Assembly (NCBI GenBank): GCA_003168295.1
Contig: PMST01000384.1
Coordinates: forward strand, 1-15,969
Origin: Actinomycetota bacterium
GTDB lineage: Bacteria; Actinomycetota; Actinomycetes; Streptosporangiales; Streptosporangiaceae
Direction: 5' to 3'
DNA length: 15,969 nucleotides
The first letter of the stretch is position 1; every line of letters begins with the position of its first letter. Shown here one piece after another: positions 1 to 5,989 of this stretch. The position numbers and the translations under genes are program-made. The notes beneath the pieces are model-generated. The model was not told where the DNA came from and did not search any database. It saw only the letters and a list, made by a program, of their open reading frames with translations.

Positions 1-192
1 ACACCGCCCTGCCACACCCCGCACACTGGGCGTACAAGACCGGTAGGTGGGGGACGATGTCACATCGGTTTGGTCAGAGCTAGCGTCAGAGCTGGATCGT
101 CACCTCTACGGGCACGGCGTACCGGGGGTACATTTGGGATTCTGCCTTATGGTGGTCCGATATTTTCCGCATGGTGGAAGGCGGCAGGACGT

Positions 193-222
193 CGCGCCGC
201 GCGCCGCTAGGCGCGCGGCGCG
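193..222. repeat. Perfect 13-bp GC hairpin with GCTA loop
   Basis: The arms 193-205 and 210-222 are perfectly complementary and made only of G and C, separated by the tetraloop GCTA at 206-209. There is no T-tract on either side, so it is not a classical intrinsic terminator. It could be a bidirectional terminator without a U-tract or a mobile-element end. Confidence 0.7.
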
Positions 223-231
223 CTCGGAGCG

Positions 232-241
232 TGTAATTACA
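232..241. promoter_or_regulatory. 10-bp palindrome TGTAATTACA, possible operator
   Basis: A perfect palindrome of AT-rich sequence, ten bases after the 193-222 hairpin and in an otherwise very GC-rich region. Palindromes of this kind are typical sites for dimeric regulators, but no gene start lies next to it. The regulatory role is inference only. Confidence 0.25.
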
Positions 242-346
242 AAGGGCAGGTTGATGGTAATGCGGACGCGTGGCCGCTGACGTTGGGCGACCGGCGGATA
301 CCCCGCCGCTTCCCGCGCGGTGGCGGGAGAGGTGTTACCGTCAGCG

Positions 347-510
347 TTAGGTCAGAGCTGTACCGTGGCTTCGATGGTCAGCCGCCGGACATGTCGGACG
401 TTTTCGCACTTGACATGTGGCACCGGGGTCCACCCAATTCGTACAATGGCCGCACAGGGACGCGATCCTCGCGCAGCAGTTTTTGGAGCTTCACCTGGGA
501 TTTTGTACGG
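347..510 (+). repeat. Diverged copy of a dispersed repeat
   Basis: This stretch aligns by eye with 5704-5875. Shared blocks in the same order are CGTGGCTTCGATG.TCAGCCG, then a TT.GCATG-like block followed by GGGGT, then CACA.GGGA, and finally GGGATTTTGT (498-507 here, 5864-5873 there). The copies are diverged, with small indels between blocks. No protein is encoded. It may be a non-coding interspersed element or a relic of one. Confidence 0.4.
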
Positions 511-790
511 TCTGCCGGGGAAAGGCCCCTGTGGTCGTGGTCGGGATTTTATGGGTGTCTGTCGGCGCCGATGAGGTGTTGGACGTGCTGACGCCACACC
601 ACGACGCTGGTTACCTGATCTGGGAGTGGGCGGATCCTACCGGCCTGACCAGGGAGTGACGAGTCCGCTGCCGTCTCGTCGACCGAGTACTTTACCGGCC
701 AGGCTTAGTGCGCAACTTCAGCAATCGAGACCGGCGGAATCGCAGGTTAGCGAAACCGTCGAGTCCATCAAGGCCAAATCGTGGCCCAGC

Positions 791-1009
791 TCAGGCATTG
801 GAATCCTCGAATGACTTCCTGATATACAACGCGAGTTGCCCGCGACTTTTTGCCGTCGCCGATTCCGGCTTATCCCGCCAACCGTAAAAGCCAGAACGCG
901 ACACCTCCATCCAGATGCACATTTTCACGATCGACGGCACGTACTGCTCGTCCGTCTGGGCAGTACGGTAGAGGCTGAAGCCGCGCGCCATGAGGAAAAC
1001 CTCGGTCAA
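791..1009 (-). pseudogene. IS3-family transposase (OrfB) fragment
   Basis: The 72-residue frame contains VSRSGFYGWRDKPESATA followed by a REEL/IRKIFE-like helix, which is the N-terminal signature of IS3-family OrfB transposases. A complete OrfB is about 280 residues and carries a DDE integrase core. Here the frame stops directly after the first helical region, so the entire catalytic domain is missing. The apparent start is a TTG with no ribosome-binding site, so the true start is undefined. The word TGGAATCCT occurs on both sides (799-807 and 1028-1036). It is a non-functional insertion-sequence relic. Identification of the family is fairly secure; the limits of the relic are not. Confidence 0.75.
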
Positions 1010-1060
1010 TAGGCCTGGGAACCTCAGTGGAATCCTGGAGTAATTGTCAATATCTGTGGA

Positions 1061-1993
1061 TCAAGATCTTTTAGGCTGCTTCCGGCGGGGCCTCCCAGGC
1101 GGCTTCGTCCTCGGGTCGTTCGATGAGCTTGCCGTTGACTCCGACAGGAGCTGGGATATCTGATCCGTGATGTTTGCTAGGTCTGGTTGTTCAGTCATGT
1201 CCTGTGAGCTCCCGTGATGACGTGGAGGCCGTGCCGACGAGTTGAGCGGTGACCTGCAAAGCTCCGCCAGCCGGTTCAAGGCGGGCGAGGTGTAGGCGGA
1301 CTCGGCGTCCATGAGCTGTGCGACGAGGATGACGTTCGGCTCGCTCGGGAGCGTGCTGGGACGAGCACCGGCGACCGCATCGTGGCGGGTCGCCATCCAT
1401 TCGACCGTCCTGTCAGCCAGCGGTTTCAGTCGTGGGTCGGCCGGGTCCCAGTCCCGGGCTTGGTCGTAGGCCAGGTAGATGCGCCGGAACTCAGGGTCTG
1501 CCAGCGCGGCTCGCTTTTGCCTTGTCCACTGTGGTACCACCCCGGGAGAGAGTGCGGCGAGAAGAATCCATCCGTCTCGTTCGATCTGCACGCCCTGCTC
1601 GCTCACGCCCATCTCCCGCAGGGCGCTGAGCATCTCTGCGACCTGCGATGGCAGTACGAGCTGGTCACCAGCGAGGAGGCCGACGAGCTGCTGGCGCCGA
1701 TGCTCAAGCTGGCCAATTTGCTGCTGAAGCGCCTCGTCGATCCCGGCAACCGCAGCGCCGAACTCATCCGGGTCAGCATTGAGGAAGTGGCTGACCTGAG
1801 CGAGCGGGACACCTGCATCGGCAAGGACCTTGATCCGCACGAGATCGACGACCGCCTGTGCGCCATAGCGGCGGTAACCGGAGTTATCCCGCACGGGTTC
1901 CGGGAGCAGACCGACCCGGTGGTAATGACGGACCGCCCGCACGGTGACGCCGCAGTGGCTGGCCAGCTGGCCGATCGTCAGGAGCTTCGCCAT
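1061..1993 (-). CDS. MerR-family transcriptional regulator
   Basis: Predicted cytoplasmic DNA-binding regulator. Residues 4-70 form the MerR winged helix-turn-helix: LLTIGQLASHCGVTVRAVRH, then the HYHRVGLLPEP turn and the GYRRYGAQ wing. A coiled-coil dimerisation helix follows around residues 75-110, and the C-terminal half would be the effector-sensing region. The start codon overlaps the permease stop (TGATG), so it is the last gene of the ATPase-permease-regulator operon and probably controls it. At 310 residues it is longer than the usual 240-260. The tail after about residue 245 is Ser/Pro/Arg-rich with weaker codon bias, and a different frame there (stop at 1071) looks better coded, so the C-terminus may be an artefact of a frameshift or fusion. 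No inducer can be inferred. Confidence 0.85.
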   Translation of the reverse strand: MAKLLTIGQLASHCGVTVRAVRHYHRVGLLPEPVRDNSGYRRYGAQAVVDLVRIKVLADAGVPLAQVSHFLNADPDEFGAAVAGIDEALQQQIGQLEHRRQQLVGLLAGDQLVLPSQVAEMLSALREMGVSEQGVQIERDGWILLAALSPGVVPQWTRQKRAALADPEFRRIYLAYDQARDWDPADPRLKPLADRTVEWMATRHDAVAGARPSTLPSEPNVILVAQLMDAESAYTSPALNRLAELCRSPLNSSARPPRHHGSSQDMTEQPDLANITDQISQLLSESTASSSNDPRTKPPGRPRRKQPKRS

Positions 1994-2784
1994 CAGGCCG
2001 CTACCGGTGAATCCCGGTTATACAACTTCACCGCCCACAGGAATCCGGCCACTGCGATGCCGGCACACCAGGCCACGGCCACAATGTCGTGATTGCCCAT
2101 CGGGGTTCGGGTAAGCAGGCTGCGAAAGGTGTCAATGATCGAGGTGAACGGCTGATACTCGGCAAACGCCCGTACTCCTGCGGGCATCGCGGCAGTGGGA
2201 ACAAACGCGCTGCTGACAAAGGGAAGGACGAGGAGAATGAGCGAGAGGCTGTTTGCCCCGGCTGGCGTCTTGGCGAGCAGCCCGAAGGCCACCGTCAGCC
2301 ACGAGAGTGCCATTCCAAGAAGGGCGAACAGCCCGATGGCGGCGAGCCAGCCGAGTGCGGTGGCCTTGGGTGAGAACCCCAGGACGAGCGCGAACAAGCA
2401 AACAGCCGCACCCGTGATGAGCGTACGGACGACGCTTCCGGTCACCGGCCCGGCAAGGACCGAAGGACGCCAGATGGCCATCGTCCGGAAACGGGCGATG
2501 ATCCCCTCACCCATGTCGGCGTTCACGCCAAGCGCCGTCGATTCAGCGACCGAGGCAGCGGCCATCACGAGGATGCCGGGAAGCACGTAGTTGATGTAGC
2601 CGCCGCTGACGGCGCTGCCGAGTCCGGCGCGTAGCGCGTGACCGAAGACACCATCGAACAGGAGCAGGAAGAGCACCGGCACGAGCAGTCCGCTGATCGT
2701 CACCATCGGGAAGCGCACTGCGTGACGTACATCTCGGCGCAGCATTGTGGTCGTGTCAGCCAGCGCCGGAGAGGGGGCCGTCAT
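1993..2784 (-). CDS. ABC-2 type exporter permease, DrrB-like
   Basis: Membrane subunit of an ABC exporter, 263 residues with about six hydrophobic segments. They begin with VTISGLLVPVLFLLLFDGVF near residue 28 and end with a helix near residues 238-255. The family signature region around residues 60-100 (YVLPGILVMAAASVAEST, then the GEGIIARFRTM amphipathic stretch) is typical of the daunorubicin-resistance DrrB group. Its start overlaps the ATPase stop by four bases (ATGA), and its stop overlaps the MerR start, so the three genes are translationally coupled. With the ATPase it should export a hydrophobic drug or natural product; the substrate cannot be read from sequence. Confidence 0.9.
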   Translation of the reverse strand: MTAPSPALADTTTMLRRDVRHAVRFPMVTISGLLVPVLFLLLFDGVFGHALRAGLGSAVSGGYINYVLPGILVMAAASVAESTALGVNADMGEGIIARFRTMAIWRPSVLAGPVTGSVVRTLITGAAVCLFALVLGFSPKATALGWLAAIGLFALLGMALSWLTVAFGLLAKTPAGANSLSLILLVLPFVSSAFVPTAAMPAGVRAFAEYQPFTSIIDTFRSLLTRTPMGNHDIVAVAWCAGIAVAGFLWAVKLYNRDSPVAA

Positions 2785-3782
2785 TGTCCTTCCCCCACCG
2801 AGTTGGCACGAGACGGCCCAGGCCCGCCGCCAGTCAAGGCGAAGAAGACGTCGTCGAGGTCCGGGGGCTGGGCCGAAAGGCTCTCCACGGTGATCCCGTG
2901 ACGCTCAAGCCGGTCGAGCACGTGCCGGAGGCCAGCCACGCTTCCGTCGCTCGCCAATTCCAGCGACAAATCGTCATCACTCCGTTCTGCACCGCCGAAC
3001 TCCACAGCCGCAGCAGCGAACGCATCATCCCCGGCGAAATGGAGCCGGATGCGTCCGCCCGGTGCCCTCCTCTTCAGCTCGGACGGCGTGCCTTCTGCTA
3101 CCAAGGCACCACGGTCGATGAGGACCACACGGTCTGCCAGGCGATCCGCTTCTTCCAGGTACTGCGTCGTCAGCAGGACGGTCACCCCGCCGGCGACCAG
3201 CTCTCGGACGATCCGCCACAGAACCTGTCGCCCACGTGGATCCAGGCCAGTCGTTGGCTCGTCCAGGAAGACGATCCGGGGCTCGCCCATGAGGGTCATC
3301 GCAAGATCCAGACGACGGCGCATACCTCCCGAGTAGGAGATCACAGGCCGGTCCGCTGCCCCGGTCAACTCGAAGCGCTCCAGGTTTCCTGCCGTCCGCT
3401 CCAGCGCAACAGCCCGCCGCAGGTGGTGCAGCCCAGCCATCAAGGCAAGGTTCTCCCTGCCGGTCAGGAACTTGTCCACGGCAGAGAACTGGCCGGTGAC
3501 ACCGATCGCTGCCCTGACGGCCTCCGGCTCGGCTACGACATCGTGACCGAACACGCTCGCCCGGCCAGCGTCCGGAGCAAGAAGCGTCGAGAGGATGCGA
3601 ATCGTCGTCGTCTTCCCTGACCCGTTGGGGCCGATGAGGGCCGTGACAGAACCCTCGGGGACGGCAAGGTCGAGACCGGTGAGTGCGTGCTGGCCACCGA
3701 AGGACTTGGCCAACCCCACTGCGTCGATGGCCAGTTGAGGGGCACTCTCCCCCGGCGCGGGTAGCTGTGCGTGATTCTGCAT
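2781..3782 (-). CDS. ABC exporter ATPase, DrrA-like
   Basis: Nucleotide-binding subunit that powers the neighbouring permease. With the ATG at 3782 as start it is 333 residues. Visible motifs are Walker A GPNGSGKTT (51-59), Q-loop GQF (97-99), signature SGGMRRR (151-157), Walker B IVFLDEPTTGLD (170-181) and the switch region TTQYLEEAD, where glutamine replaces the usual H-loop histidine, as is common in the DrrA group. The C-terminal extension of about 100 residues, ending with a PPDLDDVFFALTG motif, is also DrrA-typical. An in-frame TTG at 3797 is possible, but the ATG fits the promoter better: it lies about eight bases after the likely -10, giving a nearly leaderless message. First gene of the operon. 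Confidence 0.92.
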   Translation of the reverse strand: MQNHAQLPAPGESAPQLAIDAVGLAKSFGGQHALTGLDLAVPEGSVTALIGPNGSGKTTTIRILSTLLAPDAGRASVFGHDVVAEPEAVRAAIGVTGQFSAVDKFLTGRENLALMAGLHHLRRAVALERTAGNLERFELTGAADRPVISYSGGMRRRLDLAMTLMGEPRIVFLDEPTTGLDPRGRQVLWRIVRELVAGGVTVLLTTQYLEEADRLADRVVLIDRGALVAEGTPSELKRRAPGGRIRLHFAGDDAFAAAAVEFGGAERSDDDLSLELASDGSVAGLRHVLDRLERHGITVESLSAQPPDLDDVFFALTGGGPGPSRANSVGEGQ

Positions 3783-3788
3783 ACGCCC

Positions 3789-3820
3789 ATCTTGCAAGCC
3801 TGACGTAGGGTCAATGTCAA
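3789..3820 (-). promoter_or_regulatory. MerR-type promoter/operator of the ABC operon
   Basis: Read on the minus strand, a consensus -35 TTGACA (3815-3820) is followed after 18-20 bases by a -10-like TGCAAG/CAAGAT (3789-3796). The long spacer contains the dyad TGAC-N5-GTCA (3801-3813). Overlong spacers with a central dyad are the hallmark of promoters activated by MerR proteins, and the operon itself encodes one. Transcription would start almost at the ATG at 3782. Autoregulation is inference. Confidence 0.6.
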
Positions 3821-3926
3821 GCGGTGACCGATCCGGTGCGATGCACGCCCGTGCCGGGGTAAGTGCATGTGTGGTGAGCAGCAGGAAGTACGCGGCGGTG
3901 GTCGTCAGCTGTCCCGTTCAGCAATG

Positions 3927-3932
3927 TAAGAT
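3927..3932 (+). promoter_or_regulatory. Putative -10 element (TAAGAT) of the MFS leader
   Basis: TAAGAT lies seven bases before the ATG at 3940, so transcription would begin at or near the first base of the leader peptide, giving a leaderless small ORF. The -35 region (about 3903-3909) is weak. This is the only good -10 between the divergent operon and the MFS gene. Confidence 0.4.
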
Positions 3933-3939
3933 GCAAAGC

Positions 3940-3960
3940 ATGTTTCTTCCTCGTGCGTAG
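3940..3960 (+). CDS. Leader peptide MFLPRA (uORF of MFS gene)
   Basis: A six-codon frame, ATG TTT CTT CCT CGT GCG TAG. An in-frame ATG at 3931 would extend it to MQSMFLPRA. It sits just after a -10 element and nine bases before a strong hairpin (3969-3992), which is followed by a terminator-like hairpin and the MFS exporter. This is the layout of leader peptides that control antibiotic-resistance genes by ribosome stalling. I do not recognise the peptide, and it lacks the +x+ arginine/lysine motif known for macrolide arrest. Its role is inferred from position only; the structures around it are directly visible. Confidence 0.5.
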   Translation: MFLPRA

Positions 3961-3968
3961 GATGCCGG

Positions 3969-3992
3969 GCCGCGCCTGCTGACAGGCGCGGC
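3969..3992 (+). promoter_or_regulatory. Leader hairpin 1 (anti-antiterminator)
   Basis: The arms 3969-3978 and 3983-3992 are perfectly complementary over ten G/C-rich base pairs with loop CTGA. The right arm contains GCGGCG (3988-3993), identical to the left arm of the downstream terminator hairpin (4016-4021), so it can pair with CGCCGC at 4031-4036 instead. A ribosome stalled on the leader peptide would reach to the left arm and release the right arm. Confidence 0.6.
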
Positions 3993-4015
3993 GCGCTTGG
4001 CGTCCCTGCATAGTC

Positions 4016-4041
4016 GCGGCGTTTCTTTAGCGCCGCCTTTT
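4016..4041 (+). terminator. Terminator-like attenuator hairpin in MFS leader
   Basis: GCGGCG (4016-4021) pairs with CGCCGC (4031-4036) across a nine-base loop and is followed by C and then TTTT (4038-4041). It lies directly ahead of the exporter's ribosome-binding site (GAGGAAG, 4044-4050). As an intrinsic terminator in front of a coding sequence it would act as an attenuator. The U-tract is short, so efficiency is uncertain. Confidence 0.5.
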
Positions 4042-4055
4042 CCGAGGAAGACTCA

Positions 4056-5318
4056 ATGTCCTTGCGTTCTTACCTGACGTCATACGCCGTTGTCCTCAGT
4101 CCCCCGCACGTAGCCCGCACATTCGGCGCGGCGCTGGTGGGCAGGCTGTCTTACGGCATCGTTTTCCTGTCCCTCGTCCTGGCCGTCACCCGGGTCACCG
4201 GTTCGTACGCCGTGGCCGGGGGGGTCATAGCTCTCTTCGGGCTGACCAGTTCCCTGCTGTCTCCTTTTCGGGCCAGGCTGATTGACCGGCACGGACCGCG
4301 CAAGGCCCTTGCGCCGATGGCGGTCCTCTACGCGGGGCTGCTGGGAGCACTGGCTGCCATGACCTGGCGGGCCGGCGCTCCACGGGACCTGCTGTGGATT
4401 ACGGGGGCAGCCTGCGGGGCTTGCTCACCGCCGCTCGGTCCGCTGATGCGCACACTGTGGGGCGTGCTGGTCCCCGACCGGGAACTCCTGCCGCGCGCCT
4501 ACTCCCTGGACACCGTCGCTGAAGAACTTCTCTATACCATCGGCCCCTTGCTGGCCGGGCTGTTCGCGGCCTACGCCAACCCGGCACTGGGCGTGGCGGT
4601 CAGCGCCGGACTCGTGCTGACCGGCGCCCTAGCCCTCGTATCGTCCCCGGTGGTCCGAAACCGGGAGGCTTCCAGCAAGGCCGATGGCACCACAGGTGGC
4701 CCCTCGCCCGCTGCGCGTCCGGCACCGGCGGCGCGGGTTAAGACGTGGTACCGCCATTCGGTTGTGTTCTCGGCCGGGCTGGGCGCATGCTTGGGAGCGC
4801 TGAGCCTCATTGCCGTCGCGTTTGCCGGGCAGCATCATCACATAGCTTCGGTCGCATGGGTAGAGGCCGCGCTGGCGGTCAGCAGTGCGATGGGCGGCCT
4901 GCTCTATGGCGCGGTCCGCTGGCAGGTCTCGCTCCAGATGCGACTGCTGTTCCTCACGGTAGCCCTTAGCCTCTTCGTGATCTTGGCCGGGCAATCGCCC
5001 GGCATTTACATCCTGGTCGCCGTCGTGGGGGCGGCGGGACTGTTCGTCGCGCCGGTACTGACCTCGGTGTACCTGATCGCGGACGAGGCCGCCGCACCAA
5101 ATGCCCGTGCCGAGGCGGGCGCATGGGTCAATACCGCTTACAACGTGGGCAACTCGGCAGGAATCGCGGGAATCGGTCTCCTGATCAGCCGGCTTCCTTT
5201 GGCCGCGTGCTTCGCTGTCGCTGCTGCGGTGACCCTGTTGCCCGCCGCAGCCCTCGCTGTGAGTATCGGCAGACGACGGAACCCGCGCTCGGCGGTCGTA
5301 GCCACGGGCCTAAGGTGA
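4056..5318 (+). CDS. MFS transporter, probable drug exporter
   Basis: An integral membrane protein of 420 residues with about twelve hydrophobic segments and a longer cytoplasmic loop near residues 205-225, the usual layout of a 12-TM major facilitator. The loop between TM2 and TM3 carries FRARLIDRHGPRKAL (residues 71-85), a good match to the MFS motif A pattern GxLxDRxGRR. The ATG at 4056 has a clear ribosome-binding site (GAGGAAG) six bases upstream. The gene is divergent from a DrrAB-like exporter and preceded by an attenuator-like leader, both of which point to antibiotic efflux induced by a translation inhibitor. The substrate is unknown; sugar or metabolite export is less likely but not excluded. 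Confidence 0.88.
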   Translation: MSLRSYLTSYAVVLSPPHVARTFGAALVGRLSYGIVFLSLVLAVTRVTGSYAVAGGVIALFGLTSSLLSPFRARLIDRHGPRKALAPMAVLYAGLLGALAAMTWRAGAPRDLLWITGAACGACSPPLGPLMRTLWGVLVPDRELLPRAYSLDTVAEELLYTIGPLLAGLFAAYANPALGVAVSAGLVLTGALALVSSPVVRNREASSKADGTTGGPSPAARPAPAARVKTWYRHSVVFSAGLGACLGALSLIAVAFAGQHHHIASVAWVEAALAVSSAMGGLLYGAVRWQVSLQMRLLFLTVALSLFVILAGQSPGIYILVAVVGAAGLFVAPVLTSVYLIADEAAAPNARAEAGAWVNTAYNVGNSAGIAGIGLLISRLPLAACFAVAAAVTLLPAAALAVSIGRRRNPRSAVVATGLR

Positions 5319-5338
5319 ATCACCTGTGTCCCCCGTAA

Positions 5339-5385
5339 GCGCGAGCGATCACAGATTGATCGTGCCTCGATCGTCAGCCGCCGCG
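5339..5385. repeat. Direct repeat copy 1 (~45 bp)
   Basis: Begins GCGCGAGCGATCACAG and ends GTCAGCCGCCGCG; matches 5701-5748 in the same orientation with only a few substitutions and one indel. Each copy contains the inverted repeat CGATCA-N5-TGATCG, and the five-base loop differs between copies while the arms are kept. The two copies flank the sensor-kinase-like remnant. Confidence 0.65.
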
Positions 5386-5464
5386 CGGGCGGCGCGAGCT
5401 AAGGGGCCGTCGCGGCCCGTGTGGCCAGTGTGATCCGCAGCAGCCGACCCTATGGAACATAGGG
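5377..5464. repeat. Cluster of three short perfect hairpins
   Basis: Three perfect hairpins follow one another: 5377-5393 (GCCGCC / GGCGGC), 5404-5418 (GGGCCG-TCG-CGGCCC) and 5448-5464 (CCCTATG-GAA-CATAGGG). They lie 60-150 bases after the MFS stop and could end transcription from that gene or stabilise its 3' end. None has its own T-tract. Confidence 0.5.
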
Positions 5465-5505
5465 CCGCATAGAACCGGCCCGATATTCCAGCGGTGCGGT
5501 TTTTT
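5465..5505 (+). terminator. Possible terminator with T6 tract
   Basis: CCGCAT (5465-5470) can pair with GTGCGG (5494-5499, one G-U pair), followed at once by TTTTTT (5500-5505), one of very few T-runs of this length in the window. The loop is long (23 bases), so the structure is weak. Together with the hairpins just upstream it may terminate the MFS transcript. Confidence 0.3.
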
Positions 5506-5514
5506 CGAGTCAGC

Positions 5515-5690
5515 GCCTGCCGGATCCAGCCGTGCACGGTTATGACCGGCCTGCTGGCGGGTCCGCTGAAGGACGCGGCCGGCCTCGACGCCGTCCGTGC
5601 TGACCTGGCCAGTGTCGTGCAGCAGATCCTCGGGCCCGCCCCGCGTTTCGCTGCGGATGAGCCACAGCGACCGGGACTGGCTGAACCGGG
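5515..5690 (+). pseudogene. Remnant of a large sensor-kinase-like protein
   Basis: Pieced together over more than one frame, the stretch reads RARYD, then LKDAAGLDAVRADLASVVQQ, then after a frameshift near 5640 RVSLRMSHSDRD. This order resembles a motif I recall from large multi-TM actinobacterial histidine-kinase-like proteins (RRYDA...LRDAVDLDAVRDDL..VV...EPAHVSVW). No open frame covers it, no upstream membrane region remains, and stops interrupt it. It is therefore a short decayed relic bounded by the direct repeats at 5339 and 5701. The family assignment rests on recalled motifs and is moderate. Confidence 0.45.
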
Positions 5691-5700
5691 ACCGTCGCTG

Positions 5701-5880
5701 GCGCGAGCGATCACAGGCTGATCGTGGCTTCGATGCTCAGCCGACGCGAGGGCCGGATGATTTCACAGTTGGCATGCGGTACTGGGGTGCAACATCCGCA
5801 CAATTCCCGCCCAAGGGAACTGCACTGAGCAGGGAGTGCGCGGTTCACCCTGAGGTTTTGCCGGGATTTTGTGATGCTTC
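5701..5880. repeat. Direct repeat copy 2 within a longer dispersed repeat
   Basis: The first ~47 bases repeat 5339-5385 (GCGCGAGCGATCACAG start, CGATCA-N5-TGATCG dyad). The following bases to about 5875 align, with indels, to 347-510 at the left of the window and share GGGATTTTGT near the end. Nothing in it looks coding. It ends about 100 bases before the DUF1707 promoter. Confidence 0.5.
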
Positions 5881-5975
5881 CCACCGTGAGAGGTCACGTG
5901 TCCCCAGGGAGCGAGACAGCCGATGGCAGATAGCGACGGGTTACGCGACATATCGCGTTTAGCCAGTTCGGGCGC

Positions 5976-5989
5976 TACGATGAGGGCCA
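5976..5989 (+). promoter_or_regulatory. -10 element TACGAT giving a leaderless start
   Basis: TACGAT (5976-5981) ends seven bases before the ATG at 5989, the spacing expected if transcription starts on the A of the start codon. Such leaderless starts are common in actinobacteria. No convincing -35 is visible. It decides the start over the in-frame ATGs at 5923 and 5980. Confidence 0.5.

Larger units (their letters stand above)
1..790. other. Gene-poor region with repeats and decayed sequence
   Basis: No reading frame here has a recognisable product, a good ribosome-binding site or sustained G/C bias at the third codon position, and several overlapping short frames compete. The stretch holds a strong hairpin near 193-222, a 10-base palindrome at 232-241, three copies of the word GTCAGAGCT (near 74, 85 and 352) and a diverged copy of a repeat found again near 5701. 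Next to a broken transposase, it reads as non-coding or decayed accessory DNA. A highly degraded gene cannot be excluded. Confidence 0.5.

Noticed and set aside
47..814. Several short overlapping frames in the left region
   Set aside because: No family resemblance, no ribosome-binding sites, no consistent third-position bias, and the frames compete with each other.
1382..2092. 236-residue plus-strand frame over the MerR gene
   Set aside because: The minus strand encodes a clear MerR helix-turn-helix; the plus-strand product resembles nothing and spans the MerR/permease junction.
2745..3620. 291-residue plus-strand frame over the ABC ATPase
   Set aside because: The minus-strand ATPase has every expected motif in order; the opposite frame has no motif and is a shadow.
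3783..3797. TTG start for the ABC ATPase
   Set aside because: It would lie at the -10 region of the best promoter; the ATG at 3782 fits the promoter spacing.
5923..5988. Upstream in-frame start for the DUF1707 protein
   Set aside because: The extra 22 residues are not family-like, and a -10 element lies within them at the right distance for a leaderless start at 5989.
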